Assembly (NCBI RefSeq): GCF_000389635.1
Contig: NC_021182.1
Location: forward strand, 496,001-560,000
Direction: 5' to 3'
DNA: 64,000 nt
Source: Clostridium pasteurianum BC1
GTDB taxonomy: Bacteria > Bacillota > Clostridia > Clostridiales > Clostridiaceae
The notes beneath the pieces are model-generated. The model saw nothing but the letters and a program-made list of their open reading frames with translations. It had not been told where the DNA came from and did not search any database. This document shows positions 7,909 to 16,233 of this stretch, piece after piece (within the stretch, counting starts at the first letter, position 1; each line of letters opens with the position of its first letter). The translations under genes and the position numbers were made by a program.

Positions 7909-9084
7909 GTGAAAGATTCAGAAATTATACTTAAATATGGATGCAATCCACATCAAAAGCCAGCAAGAATTTATACAGATAATAAGTCTTTACCCTTTGA
8001 AATTTTAAATGGCAATCCAGGTTATATAAACCTAATGGATGCTTTTAACTCATGGCAATTAGTGAAAGAGTTAAAAGAAGCAACAGGATTACCAGCAGCA
8101 GCTTCTTTTAAGCATGTAAGTCCAGCAGGTGCAGCAGTTGGAGTGCCACTTAGTGATGCATTAAAAAAGGCATATTTTGTTGAGGATATAGAATTATCTT
8201 CTGTAGCTTGTGCTTATGCAAGAGCTAGAGGTGCAGACAGAGTTTCTTCTTATGGTGACTGGGCTGCCATAAGTGACATTGTTGACTTACCTACTGCAAC
8301 AATTTTGAGTAAATCTGTTTCAGATGGTATAATTGCTCCAGGATATACAGAGGAAGCTTTGGAGATTTTAAAGAAAAAGAAAAAAGGAAAATACTGCATA
8401 ATTAAAATGGACTCTGACTATGAGCCAAGGATTATAGAAAGAAGACAAATATATGGTATGACTTTTGAGCAGAAGAGGAATAACATTAATATAAAAGAGG
8501 AAATGCTTGATAATATAGTAACTGATAATAAAAATATGACAGATGAGGCAAAAAGAGATTTACTTATTTCTATGATAACATTAAAATATACTCAGTCTAA
8601 TTCCGTTTGTTTTGCTTTAGACGGTCAGACCATCGGTGTAGGAGCCGGACAGCAGTCAAGAATACATTGTACAAGACTTGCTGCATCAAAAGCAGATCTT
8701 TGGTATTTAAGGCAGCATCCCGCTTTACTAAATTTGCCTTTTAAAGAAGGTGTTTCAAGGGCAGAAAGAGATAATGTAATTGATCAATTTCTAAGAGATG
8801 ACGTTACTTCTATGGAGACTAAAGGATGGAAGGATGTACTTAAAGAGATTCCAGAGAGATTAACCAAAGAAGAAAAAACAGCATGGCTTTCTAACTTAAA
8901 AGATGTTGCTTTGGGATCAGATGCATTTTTCCCTTTTAGTGATAATATAGATAGGGCCTCAAAAAGTGGAGTTAAATACATTGCCCAACCTGGTGGCTCC
9001 ATAAGGGATGATGTAGTAATAGATGCATGTAATGAGTATGATATGGTAATGGCTTGTTCAAATGTTAGATTGTTTCATCACTAA
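7909..9084 (+). CDS. Stand-alone AICAR formyltransferase (purine biosynthesis)
   Basis: This 391-residue protein matches the clostridial phosphoribosylaminoimidazolecarboxamide formyltransferases that lack the IMP cyclohydrolase half of normal PurH. Typical segments are LKYGCNPHQKPARI, FKHVSPAGAAVG, VGAGQQSRIHC and the terminal RLFHH. It transfers a formyl group from 10-formyl-THF to AICAR (ZMP). The start is GTG at 7909 behind TTGGAGG; the longer frame upstream runs through the riboswitch and repeat element and is not coding. It is regulated by the ZTP riboswitch, a fitting feedback because ZMP, its substrate, is the precursor of the ligand. Confidence 0.92.
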   Translation: MKDSEIILKYGCNPHQKPARIYTDNKSLPFEILNGNPGYINLMDAFNSWQLVKELKEATGLPAAASFKHVSPAGAAVGVPLSDALKKAYFVEDIELSSVACAYARARGADRVSSYGDWAAISDIVDLPTATILSKSVSDGIIAPGYTEEALEILKKKKKGKYCIIKMDSDYEPRIIERRQIYGMTFEQKRNNINIKEEMLDNIVTDNKNMTDEAKRDLLISMITLKYTQSNSVCFALDGQTIGVGAGQQSRIHCTRLAASKADLWYLRQHPALLNLPFKEGVSRAERDNVIDQFLRDDVTSMETKGWKDVLKEIPERLTKEEKTAWLSNLKDVALGSDAFFPFSDNIDRASKSGVKYIAQPGGSIRDDVVIDACNEYDMVMACSNVRLFHH

Positions 9085-9086
9085 CT

Positions 9087-9296
9087 CCAAGTTTACTTTC
9101 CTACGTAAGCTTTTTCAAAATTGAAGGTCAGGCTAAGATGACAAAAGGAAACATCATAATAATGGCAATTGTCAGTTTAATTGTTGCTAAAGCGGCACCT
9201 ATTGCAGTTGGTATATATTTAATAACTATCAGCATGTTTAATTTTGTTGAAGAACTGGCATTTAGATTATATATGAGAAAAGTTAAAACAGTATAA
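9087..9296 (+). pseudogene. C-terminal remnant of a CDP-alcohol phosphatidyltransferase-like membrane protein
   Basis: After the stop of the preceding gene another frame reads TPSLLSYVSFFKIEGQAKM, then two hydrophobic helices and a basic tail ending RLYMRKVKTV. The order resembles the C terminus of PgsA-type CDP-alcohol phosphatidyltransferases. There is no ribosome binding site or upstream domain. An ATG at 9138 could give 52 residues, but a decayed gene tail is more likely. Confidence 0.4.
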
Positions 9297-9307
9297 TAAA
9301 TTTATAG

Positions 9308-9340
9308 AATCATGGCATTGAAAATTAGTGCCATGATTTT
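9308..9340 (+). terminator. Intrinsic terminator
   Basis: AATCATGGCA (9308-9317) pairs with TGCCATGATT (9329-9338), followed by T residues. It would end the AICAR formyltransferase transcript. Confidence 0.7.
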
Positions 9341-9726
9341 CACATTCAAATCATATATTATACTATTTGTATTTTCAATATTTGGATTGTTTACAGACAA
9401 GAGAGTAAAAAAATTTACAAATTATGAAGTAATCTTTAAATACATATTCAGTAATAACTTAAATAATCATATACTTTAACTAGTGGTGGACTGTTATATG
9501 TGATGTTATAATTTACTTACGGTGTAAGTTTTGAAGCACCATGTAAATGCATGCTGCTTCTTCTTAAAAATGAGGCCAATTAGATATTTTCTTTATTAAA
9601 ATACAATATGCACTAAGAGAATACTATAAGGTAATGCTTGTTAGGCAGTCTGAATTTGGATTTTGAAGTAAAAGCATTAGCAGATAGTGATGACTCCAAT
9701 CCGAATATATTTAGGGAGGAATTTTT
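9341..9726. other. Intergenic stretch without recognised gene
   Basis: No supported reading frame. Short inverted repeats occur (for example GAAGCA...TGCTTC near 9532-9563 and TAATGCTT...AAGCATTA near 9632-9676), but none has a terminator T-run or a known RNA signature. The last bases hold the GGAGG of the DsrE-like gene. Confidence 0.5.
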
Positions 9727-10080
9727 ATGTCAGAAAATAAGGTCATATTTCATATTGATGAACTTGACAAATGGAATTTGTTATTAAAAGATGTTAGTAT
9801 TTTATTAGATGCTTTAAGTAATGACAAATTTTATATTGAAGTTTTAGCTACTTCAGAAGCAGTAAAGTTTTATGATATTAATGAAATTTTAAACACAGAT
9901 CTTAACTTTATGAGAAATTTGAATGATAAAGGGATAAAATTTGTTGCATGTAATAATTCATTAACAACTTATAATATAAAAAGCGATGACATAATTAATT
10001 TTGTAGATAAAGTTCCAATTGGAACTTTAGAACTTATAAATAGACAAAGTGAAGAATATATTTATCTAAAAGCGTGGTAG
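9727..10080 (+). CDS. DsrE/DsrF-like family protein
   Basis: The 117-residue soluble protein has the DsrE-like order: an N-terminal strand (KVIFHIDELDKWNLLLKDV), then the strand FYIEVLATSEAVKFY, and the later KGIKFVACNNSLTTYNI block, where the family carries its conserved Cys. Such proteins handle or sense reactive sulfur. It stands alone with its own GGAGG ribosome binding site, so the partner and substrate are unknown. The single Cys in the FVACNNS turn is the obvious functional residue. Confidence 0.7.
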   Translation: MSENKVIFHIDELDKWNLLLKDVSILLDALSNDKFYIEVLATSEAVKFYDINEILNTDLNFMRNLNDKGIKFVACNNSLTTYNIKSDDIINFVDKVPIGTLELINRQSEEYIYLKAW

Positions 10081-10116
10081 TGTATTGATATAAAATTTTA
10101 GTAAAGATAAGTGACA

Positions 10117-10152
10117 TACTCCCCACACCTACGCTATGCTTAGAGGTGGGGG
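10117..10152 (+). mobile_element. Possible IS200/IS605 right-end hairpin remnant
   Basis: TACTCCCCACACCTACG...CTTAGAGGTGGGGG forms a GC-rich imperfect hairpin unlike the surrounding DNA and resembles the subterminal hairpins at ends of IS200/IS605 elements. No transposase is adjacent. It could also act as a terminator for the DsrE-like gene. Confidence 0.35.
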
Positions 10153-10236
10153 CTGTAATTCATTATCTCATTAATAAAAAATAATTAGGTGGGTAAAATA
10201 ATATATAAATATGCAAATAAATTTGAGGTGTGATGG

Positions 10237-10416
10237 ATGATTAAAAAACATATAGTATGGAGAATTCTTTTTATGATATTTGCAGCAGCTATCTCTATTA
10301 CGGGTGTGTGGACAGATATAAAAGGAATGGCTATGTTTGGAGTAATTCTTTGGGTAATAAGTACGATTATAAATATAATTTATAGTTGTCAGGCCATAAA
10401 GGCAAAATCAATATAA
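10237..10416 (+). CDS. Small membrane protein of 59 residues
   Basis: The frame begins at an ATG preceded by TTTGAGGTGTG and encodes MIKKHIVWRILFMIFAAAI, then a short charged loop and a second hydrophobic segment, ending QAIKAKSI. Two membrane helices with a basic C-terminal tail are evident. I do not recognise the family. A hairpin terminator follows at 10523, which supports a real transcription unit. Confidence 0.5.
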   Translation: MIKKHIVWRILFMIFAAAISITGVWTDIKGMAMFGVILWVISTIINIIYSCQAIKAKSI

Positions 10417-10522
10417 TTTAATTATAGAACGAAGAATAGTGTAATAAGCATAGAACATGTTATAGAAGATGAAGTTAATAAGAGAAATTTGAAAAAGTAT
10501 ATTAAATTTTCAAGAGACATCG

Positions 10523-10551
10523 GACATCATTATTGAAAAATGATGTCTTTT
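10523..10551 (+). terminator. Intrinsic terminator
   Basis: GACATCATT (10523-10531) pairs with AATGATGTC (10539-10547), followed by TTTTAAT. It lies just before the GntR regulator gene. Confidence 0.7.
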
Positions 10552-10601
10552 AATATATGATTGATTCATAGGTTTATAAAGACGAAGGAGCAGATCATAT
10601 T

Positions 10602-11288
10602 ATGGTGAGGAAAGAAAAGAGTCTATCAGAAAATGTGGCAGAGGATATTTTTGCTATGATTACTGTAGATAAAAAATTTGCAATTGGAGACAAGCTACCT
10701 AATGAAAATCAGCTTTCTGCAGAATTAAAAATCAGTCGTACTACCTTAAGAGAGGCTATTCGTATTTTAGTGGTTCATGATATATTGGAAATTAAGAGAG
10801 GAAAGGGAACTTATGTTAAAAACAATCAGGAAATAAATGAGGAGTTTGGATTAAAGAAGCTCTCAACTCTTAAATTGGATGTAAAAGATTTGTATGAAAT
10901 ACGTTTAATTTTTGAACCTGAAATTGCTTACTATGCTGCAAAACGTGCTACTGATAAAGAAATGGAACGTATTTTATATTATGGTAAACTGGAAGAAGAA
11001 AAAATTTTAAATAGAGAGGATAGAACTGAGATTGAACAGATATTTCATAAATCCATAGCAAAGGCCACTCATAATGAGTTTATGAATAGACTTATGCCTA
11101 TTCTTTATCAAGCCATTGATAAAGGAGTTATCTTATCAAACGCCAATGAAGAGATGCTTAAAAATACTCTCAATGATCATAGAATGGTTATGGAATTTTT
11201 ATCAGAAAGAGATGCAGAGGGAGCAAAGACAGCTATGAAATTACACATTATTCACGCTATGAGAGGCTTTGGGATTACAGAAGGATAG
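10602..11288 (+). CDS. GntR/FadR family transcriptional regulator
   Basis: The 228-residue protein has an N-terminal GntR winged helix (about residues 8-72, GDKLPNENQLSAELKISRTTLREAIRIL) and a C-terminal helical FCD domain that usually binds a carboxylic acid with a metal. It lies 128 bases upstream of ilvD in the same direction, and the intervening DNA carries repeated TCATACA sites over the ilvD promoter. The likely role is regulation of that dihydroxy-acid dehydratase gene. The ligand cannot be read from sequence. Confidence 0.85.
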   Translation: MVRKEKSLSENVAEDIFAMITVDKKFAIGDKLPNENQLSAELKISRTTLREAIRILVVHDILEIKRGKGTYVKNNQEINEEFGLKKLSTLKLDVKDLYEIRLIFEPEIAYYAAKRATDKEMERILYYGKLEEEKILNREDRTEIEQIFHKSIAKATHNEFMNRLMPILYQAIDKGVILSNANEEMLKNTLNDHRMVMEFLSERDAEGAKTAMKLHIIHAMRGFGITEG

Positions 11289-11331
11289 TTATCTATTAGA
11301 GAATTTCTAAAACTAAATTTACTTTTTTACT

Positions 11332-11387
11332 ATGTATGATTATCTTATTGACATTAGACATCATACATCATACAATAAATTCATACA
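11332..11387 (+). promoter_or_regulatory. ilvD promoter with repeated operator motifs
   Basis: TTGACA (11348-11353) and TACAAT (11371-11376) are 17 bases apart. TCATACA occurs three times in direct orientation (11361, 11368, 11381) and once inverted (TGTATGA at 11333); ATGTATGAT and ATCATACAT form a perfect inverted pair around the -35 box. This is a convincing operator array for the adjacent GntR protein. Confidence 0.7.
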
Positions 11388-11416
11388 ACTAAAATATAAC
11401 ATAGAGGTGTTTATTG

Positions 11417-13075
11417 ATGAATAGTGATACAGTAACTAGAACCGCACCCCATCGTGCATTGTTTCATGCATTGGGATTAACAAATGAAGAAATAAGTAAG
11501 CCTTTAATAGGTATTGTTAGCTCTAAAAATGATATTGTTCCAGGACACATGAATCTGGATAAAATTGTAGATGCAGTAAAGCTTGGAGTGGCTATGGCAG
11601 GAGGGACTCCACTGGTATTTCCCGCTATTGCAGTATGTGATGGTTTAGCAATGGGACATCAGGGGATGAAATATTCTCTTGCTACAAGAGAATTAATTGC
11701 TGATTCTACGGAGGCCATGACATTAGCTCACTCTCTTGATGCTTTGGTTATGGTTCCTAACTGTGATAAAAATGTCCCTGGATTATTAATGGCGGCAGCT
11801 AGATTAAATATTCCAACTATATTTGTAAGTGGTGGACCAATGCTTGCAGGAAAAATCGATGGCAATAAAATAAGTTTCTCCAGTGTATCTGAAGCTGTTG
11901 GTGCATTTAATGCTGGAAAAATTACAAAAGAAAAATTAGATGAATTTGAAAATAAAGCATGTCCAACTTGTGGTTCCTGTTCTGGTATGTATACGGCTAA
12001 CAGCATGAACTGCCTTACTGAAGTACTTGGAATGGGCTTAAAGGGGAATGGAACTATTCCAGCAGTATATTCAGAACGTATTCAACTGGCAAAACGTGCA
12101 GGTATGCAAATTATGAATTTGTTGAAGGAAAACATTAAACCAAGAGATATTATGACGAAAGATGCATTTATAAATGCTTTGACTATGGACATGGCTTTGG
12201 GCTGCAGTACTAACAGTATGCTTCACCTTCCTGCCATTGCTCATGAATGTGGTATTGAACTAAATGTTGATGCTGCAAATGCAATCAGTGAGAAAACGCC
12301 TAATCTTTGTCATCTTGCTCCAGCTGGACATAATTATGTTGAGGAACTCAATGAAGCTGGTGGTATTTATGCAGTAATGAATGAAATAAATAAATTAGGA
12401 CTACTAAAAACAGATTTGATTACCTGTACAGGTAAAACTGTAGCAGAAAATATTGAAGGTTGTGTTAATAAAAATACAAAGGTAATAAGATCGGTAGAAG
12501 ATCCTTACAGTAAAACCGGTGGAATTGCTGTATTAAAAGGTAATCTAGCACCTAATTCCTGTGTTGTTAAACGCTCTGCTGTTTCACCTGAAATGCTAAA
12601 GCATGAAGGTCCTGCAAGAGTTTTTGATTGCGAAGAGGATGCTATGGAAGCAATTAACTCTGGGAAAATTAATCCAGGAGATGTTGTTGTTATCAGATAC
12701 GAAGGACCTAAGGGAGGTCCAGGTATGAGAGAAATGCTTAATCCTACTTCCGCCATTATGGGACGAGGTCTTGGAGAAAGTGTAGCACTTATTACCGACG
12801 GACGTTTTAGTGGTGCAACTAGAGGCGCAGCAATTGGACATGTATCTCCAGAAGCAGCAGTAGGTGGTAATATTGCCTTGGTAGAAGAGGGCGATATTAT
12901 ACAGATTGATATTATGGCAAATAAAATTAATTTTGTAATCAGTGATGACGAGTTGGAAAAACGTAGAGCAAACTGGAAGCCAAGAAAACCAAGGATTACA
13001 ACAGGATATCTTGCAAGATATGCAGCCTTAGTTACATCGGGAAATAGGGGAGCTGTTTTAGAAATAGACAAGTAG
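11417..13075 (+). CDS. ilvD: Dihydroxy-acid dehydratase
   Basis: IlvD dehydrates 2,3-dihydroxy acids to 2-keto acids in valine, isoleucine and pantothenate synthesis, using an Fe-S cluster and Mg2+. Visible landmarks are [18 protein letters not shown], the cluster Cys in PNCDKNVPG and [18 protein letters not shown], and the C-terminal [20 protein letters not shown]. The ATG at 11417 is chosen because GAGGTG lies seven bases upstream; a TTG one codon earlier is possible. Length (552) is normal. It stands alone rather than in an ilv cluster and seems controlled by the upstream GntR protein, which may mean use in sugar-acid or branched-chain acid metabolism rather than pure biosynthesis. Confidence 0.93.
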   Translation: MNSDTVTRTAPHRALFHALGLTNEEISKPLIGIVSSKNDIVPGHMNLDKIVDAVKLGVAMAGGTPLVFPAIAVCDGLAMGHQGMKYSLATRELIADSTEAMTLAHSLDALVMVPNCDKNVPGLLMAAARLNIPTIFVSGGPMLAGKIDGNKISFSSVSEAVGAFNAGKITKEKLDEFENKACPTCGSCSGMYTANSMNCLTEVLGMGLKGNGTIPAVYSERIQLAKRAGMQIMNLLKENIKPRDIMTKDAFINALTMDMALGCSTNSMLHLPAIAHECGIELNVDAANAISEKTPNLCHLAPAGHNYVEELNEAGGIYAVMNEINKLGLLKTDLITCTGKTVAENIEGCVNKNTKVIRSVEDPYSKTGGIAVLKGNLAPNSCVVKRSAVSPEMLKHEGPARVFDCEEDAMEAINSGKINPGDVVVIRYEGPKGGPGMREMLNPTSAIMGRGLGESVALITDGRFSGATRGAAIGHVSPEAAVGGNIALVEEGDIIQIDIMANKINFVISDDELEKRRANWKPRKPRITTGYLARYAALVTSGNRGAVLEIDK

Positions 13076-13112
13076 CAAGTGAAAATTACAAAATTTTATT
13101 TTTTACTACAAT

Positions 13113-13164
13113 AAAGAAGCTGCAGCAATAAGTGTATAATAGCACTTGTGCTTGCAGCTTTATT
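13113..13164 (+). terminator. Intrinsic terminator after ilvD
   Basis: AAAGAAGCTGCA (13113-13124) pairs with TGCAGCTTT (13153-13161) around an inner stem with AGCAC/GTGCT character, followed by a T-rich stretch. Confidence 0.65.
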
Positions 13165-13317
13165 ATTATGCAGTAACTATATTAAGTGCCTATTGAATAG
13201 TTTTTTCAGAATTATGTGCAAATGAAAAAATAAAAATATTGTTAATTAGCAGTAAAAATAGTATTATCTCATGGGCTAAAATGTTATAATTACTTCAAAT
13301 TAACAGAGGTAATTAAT

Positions 13318-13845
13318 ATGGATGATAAAATTAATAAAGAGAAATTAGTAAAGAAAATATTAGATAATGATAGAGATTTAGATGGATCTAACATTAGTGA
13401 AGAATTATTGCATGAACTCATAAGTGGAAAAATCTCAAAAAATATAAATAATATTCATGATGATAATCTCACAATTGGACAAAAAGTTGCAGATAAAATT
13501 GCTTCCTTTGGTGGAAGTTGGCCCTTTATAATAAGTTTTATGACTGTATTAGTAGTGTGGATAATAGTAAATGCAGTATTATTATCAAAAAAGGCTTTTG
13601 ATCCATATCCATTTATATTGTTAAATTTAGCCTTATCCTGTCTTGCGGCTATACAAGCACCTATAATTATGATGTCTCAGAATCGTGAATCTGAAAAAGA
13701 TAGGCTTACTGCTGCTAATGATTATCTTATAAATTTGAAATCAGAAATAATAATAGAGGACTTGCATAAAAAGATTGATATTTTAATAGAACAGCAAGAG
13801 GAAAATACGAAAAATATAGAGCTATTATTAAAAACAAAAAAATGA
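13318..13845 (+). CDS. DUF1003 family membrane protein
   Basis: The 175-residue protein has a hydrophilic N terminus, two membrane helices with the DUF1003 pattern (FGGSWPFIISFMTVLVVW and PYPFILLNLALSCLAAIQAP), the conserved IIMMSQNRESEKDR motif and a C-terminal coiled coil (about residues 125-175). The function of the family is not established. It is a single gene with its own terminator. Confidence 0.85.
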   Translation: MDDKINKEKLVKKILDNDRDLDGSNISEELLHELISGKISKNINNIHDDNLTIGQKVADKIASFGGSWPFIISFMTVLVVWIIVNAVLLSKKAFDPYPFILLNLALSCLAAIQAPIIMMSQNRESEKDRLTAANDYLINLKSEIIIEDLHKKIDILIEQQEENTKNIELLLKTKK

Positions 13846-13851
13846 TATTAT

Positions 13852-13885
13852 AAAAACAGTACATAGGTATTTATGTACTGTTTTT
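13852..13885. terminator. Intrinsic terminator after the DUF1003 gene
   Basis: AAAAACAGTACAT (13852-13864) pairs with ATGTACTGTTTTT (13873-13885). The A-run and T-run make it usable in both directions. Confidence 0.8.
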
Positions 13886-13888
13886 GAG

Positions 13889-14011
13889 CTACTCTTCACT
13901 TATAGAAGTGAGAGCTTCCTGCTGCTTAGAGTTCGTAACCTAACACTATCCACAGGCTTGAAATTTCCTTGCACCGAGGGTACTGTACGATAAATGCTCC
14001 TGTACATGAGC
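13889..14011 (-). pseudogene. TnpB-like (IS200/IS605 OrfB) C-terminal remnant
   Basis: Read on the minus strand, this stretch encodes AHVQEHLSYSTLGARKFQACG, a stop, a second stop, then TNSKQQEALTSISEE and a final stop. This looks like the decayed C terminus of an IS605-type TnpB protein. The internal stops show it is dead, and no other part of the element is nearby. The remaining bases to 14206 hold no other feature I can support. Confidence 0.5.
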
Positions 14012-14206
14012 TTTGAATATTTTACTTAGGGAAGGCATAGCTTGGTTATCGCATTTTCTCAAAATTTAAGACTTTTAAAGATTTTTTATAGAAATTGATA
14101 TAGTTTTATTAAAAAAATAAAGTAAAAAGTATTTATGTTACTGGTTGAAAGCTCTAAGATTAGAATTCTGTGATCTACTACATAAATATACAGAGGAGAT
14201 GGTTTT

Positions 14207-14641
14207 ATGTACTTAGTCAGTGCATGCTTAGTAGGAATTAATTGTAGATATGATGGAAAAAATAGTGAAAATAAAATTGTAGCTGAATTAGTTAAACAAG
14301 GGAAAGCTATACCTGTATGTCCAGAACAGTTAGGTGGATTACCTACTCCAAGAGCAAGCTGTGAAATTGTTATGGATGAGAAAGGTAACATAAAAATACT
14401 TACTAAAGAGGAAAAAGACTGTACTAATGAATTTGCTAAAGGAGCAGAGGAAACTTTAAAAATTGCAAAATCAAATGGTATAAAAAAAGCTATATTGAAA
14501 TCTAAAAGTCCATCCTGTGGCTGTGGTTTTATATACGATGGAACATTTTCAGGAAATCTTATAGAGGGAAAAGGACTAACTGCAGAATTATTAATTAAAA
14601 ATGGAATTGAAGTGTTTACAGAAAATGATTTAGAAAAATAA
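14207..14641 (+). CDS. DUF523 family protein
   Basis: The 144-residue protein begins MYLVSACLVGINCRYDGK, the signature start of DUF523, with the further conserved CPEQLGGLPTPR and KSKSPSCGCGFIYDG motifs. Conserved Cys residues in ACLVG, VCPEQ and PSCGCG suggest metal or cluster binding, but the activity is unknown (the family is sometimes linked to 2-thiouracil desulfurase activity). It has a GAGGAG ribosome binding site and lies alone between a terminator region and a family B repeat. Confidence 0.9.
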   Translation: MYLVSACLVGINCRYDGKNSENKIVAELVKQGKAIPVCPEQLGGLPTPRASCEIVMDEKGNIKILTKEEKDCTNEFAKGAEETLKIAKSNGIKKAILKSKSPSCGCGFIYDGTFSGNLIEGKGLTAELLIKNGIEVFTENDLEK

Positions 14642-14706
14642 TCTTATAATTGGAAATATAATTGAAAACTATACAATGAGCAGAAATAAAGTTACTTTCA
14701 ACTAAT

Positions 14707-14852
14707 TAATTTATCCGATGACTACCCACTCTAATACTCCCATTGCACTCTGTGAAAGCGATGGGAGTAAAGAGTGGCTACGTCCCTGGATAACGACTTC
14801 TAAGCATCAGATGAAATAAAAACTCCACTTGATGCCAAGAATTCTGTTTATA
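14707..14852 (+). repeat. Family B dispersed repeat, copy 1
   Basis: It starts TTATCCGATGACTACCCACT, followed by an imperfect hairpin (ACTCCCATTGC...GCGATGGGAGT) and the block GAGTGGCTACGTCCCTGGA, and ends near AGAATTCTGTTTATA. The same order of blocks recurs at 27909-28050. It lies directly downstream of the DUF523 gene and has no coding capacity. Confidence 0.65.
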
Positions 14853-14909
14853 GTACATAAGAATAATGAAGGACAATTTATTGATTATGAGTTATGGAGG
14901 ATACAATAA

Positions 14910-15500
14910 ATGAAAAAGGTATTGTTATTATTAGCAAAAGGCTTTGAGGTTTATGAAGCAAGTGTTTTTACAGATGTTATAGGATGGAATCTTGCTGATG
15001 GAGATAGAACTACTGAGGTAATTACATGTGGAATGAAAAAAGAAGTTAAAAGTACTTTTAATTTAAGGATAACTACAGATATAACAATTGATGAAGTTAA
15101 CGTAGATGACTATGCAGCATTGGCCATTCCAGGAGGTTTTGAGGAATATGGATTCTATGAGGATGCATATAATGAAAAATTTCTTCAACTTATTAGAAAA
15201 TTTCATGAGAAAAACAAAATAATTGCATCAATTTGTGTTGCAGCTCTTCCAGTGGGAAAAAGTAAAATATTAGAAGGAAAAAAAGGTACAACTTATAATA
15301 TGAAAAACGGTATTTGGCAGGAAAAGTTAAGAGAATATGGAGTTAATGTAGTTAATGAACCAATAGTAATTGATGATAATATAATAACCTCCTGGAATCC
15401 TTCCACAGCCATGGATGTGGCATTTAAACTGCTTGAACTCCTGACATCCAAAGAAAAATCAGATTTTATAAGAGAAATAATGGGTTTTAATGTGGTTTAA
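14910..15500 (+). CDS. DJ-1/PfpI family protein
   Basis: The 196-residue protein shows the DJ-1 order: KKVLLLLAKGFEVYEASVFTDV at the N terminus, the conserved YAALAIPGGFEEYGF, and the nucleophile elbow IIASICVAALPVGKS with its reactive Cys. Members act as glyoxalases, chaperones or amidases; the exact reaction is not predictable. It has a TGGAGG ribosome binding site and is a single gene. Confidence 0.88.
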   Translation: MKKVLLLLAKGFEVYEASVFTDVIGWNLADGDRTTEVITCGMKKEVKSTFNLRITTDITIDEVNVDDYAALAIPGGFEEYGFYEDAYNEKFLQLIRKFHEKNKIIASICVAALPVGKSKILEGKKGTTYNMKNGIWQEKLREYGVNVVNEPIVIDDNIITSWNPSTAMDVAFKLLELLTSKEKSDFIREIMGFNVV

Positions 15501-15504
15501 TTAG

Positions 15505-15615
15505 ATTACACAAAACAATCATGCATGTAAACTGTATGAGAAAAATGGCTATAAAAAAAGAGGAGTTGTAACTTTTAGAAAAGGTGAATTTTTTTGTTTT
15601 GAAAAGAAGTTATAA
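15505..15615 (+). pseudogene. GNAT acetyltransferase C-terminal remnant
   Basis: A stop-bounded frame without a start encodes NNHACKLYEKNGYKKRGV and ends in FCFEKKL, the N-x-x-A-x-x-L-Y-E-K-x-G-Y motif that closes GNAT acetyltransferases. Only about 36 codons remain. Confidence 0.6.
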
Positions 15616-15730
15616 AAATTATAATTCCTATAACATAATTATTTGCCCATAAGTTTTAAAATATCTCCATTGACAATTCTTACAATTTAATTTATATTAT
15701 AGATATTATTAGAAAGAGGAGGTGTAGATC

Positions 15731-15898
15731 ATGGCTCATATAGTTGGTACTGAAAAATTTGTAACAGATAAGCATTGTAAATATAGTAGTTCTGTTACAA
15801 AAAGCGCAATTTTAGATATTAAGGGAGAAGTGCGTCCATTTTTAGAAAAGTATCGACTGTTGTATAAATCCATGATTCTATATCTTGATTTAGTTTAA
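15731..15898 (+). CDS. Small protein of 55 residues, unknown
   Basis: An ATG follows GAGGAGGTGTAG with good spacing; the product starts MAHIVGTEKFVTDKHCKYSS and ends MILYLDLV. A strong terminator follows at 15946. No family is recognised. It may be a true small protein or the N-terminal part of a truncated gene. Confidence 0.45.
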   Translation: MAHIVGTEKFVTDKHCKYSSSVTKSAILDIKGEVRPFLEKYRLLYKSMILYLDLV

Positions 15899-15945
15899 TT
15901 CGTAATTTTATGAATTTGTTTACTAATATTATAAGATAATTACAG

Positions 15946-15975
15946 GACTCAAGGTTTTATACCTTGAGTCTTTTT
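15946..15975 (+). terminator. Intrinsic terminator
   Basis: GACTCAAGG (15946-15954) pairs perfectly with CCTTGAGTC (15962-15970), followed by TTTTT. Confidence 0.85.
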
Positions 15976-16114
15976 GTGTGCTCATTTAAATTTGGAATAC
16001 TTTCTTTCATAAGCCTTAAATAGGGTTCAAATACAAACTTATACTTGACAATTTTGTCTTGAAATCTAGAAGAATACAAAATTACTAGGTTAAGTTTTTA
16101 TATGAGAACTCTAT

Positions 16115-16157
16115 CTGTTCAGATACTTAAAAAGTAATTGATTAAAGTATCTGTCAG
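16115..16157 (+). promoter_or_regulatory. Inverted repeat in the leader of the ABC-F gene
   Basis: CTGTTCAGATACTT pairs with AAGTATCTGTCAG around a 16-base loop, roughly 75 bases upstream of the ABC-F start. A GGGGGG run follows. It may be a leader structure for attenuation, which is common for ABC-F genes, but no leader peptide was identified. Confidence 0.35.
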
Positions 16158-16233
16158 GGGGGCTTATTTTCGTTTGCAAAAAATTAAAAGTATACAATTT
16201 TAGATTTCAATAAATTAAAAGGAGAAATTGAAA

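Noticed and set aside
7727-7912. Plus-strand ORF of 61 codons before the AICAR formyltransferase gene
   Set aside because: It lies across the repeat element and the riboswitch terminator, has no ribosome binding site and no coding character.
12505-13071. Long antisense ORF inside ilvD
   Set aside because: It is the complementary frame of a strongly conserved gene; no ribosome binding site or protein family fits.
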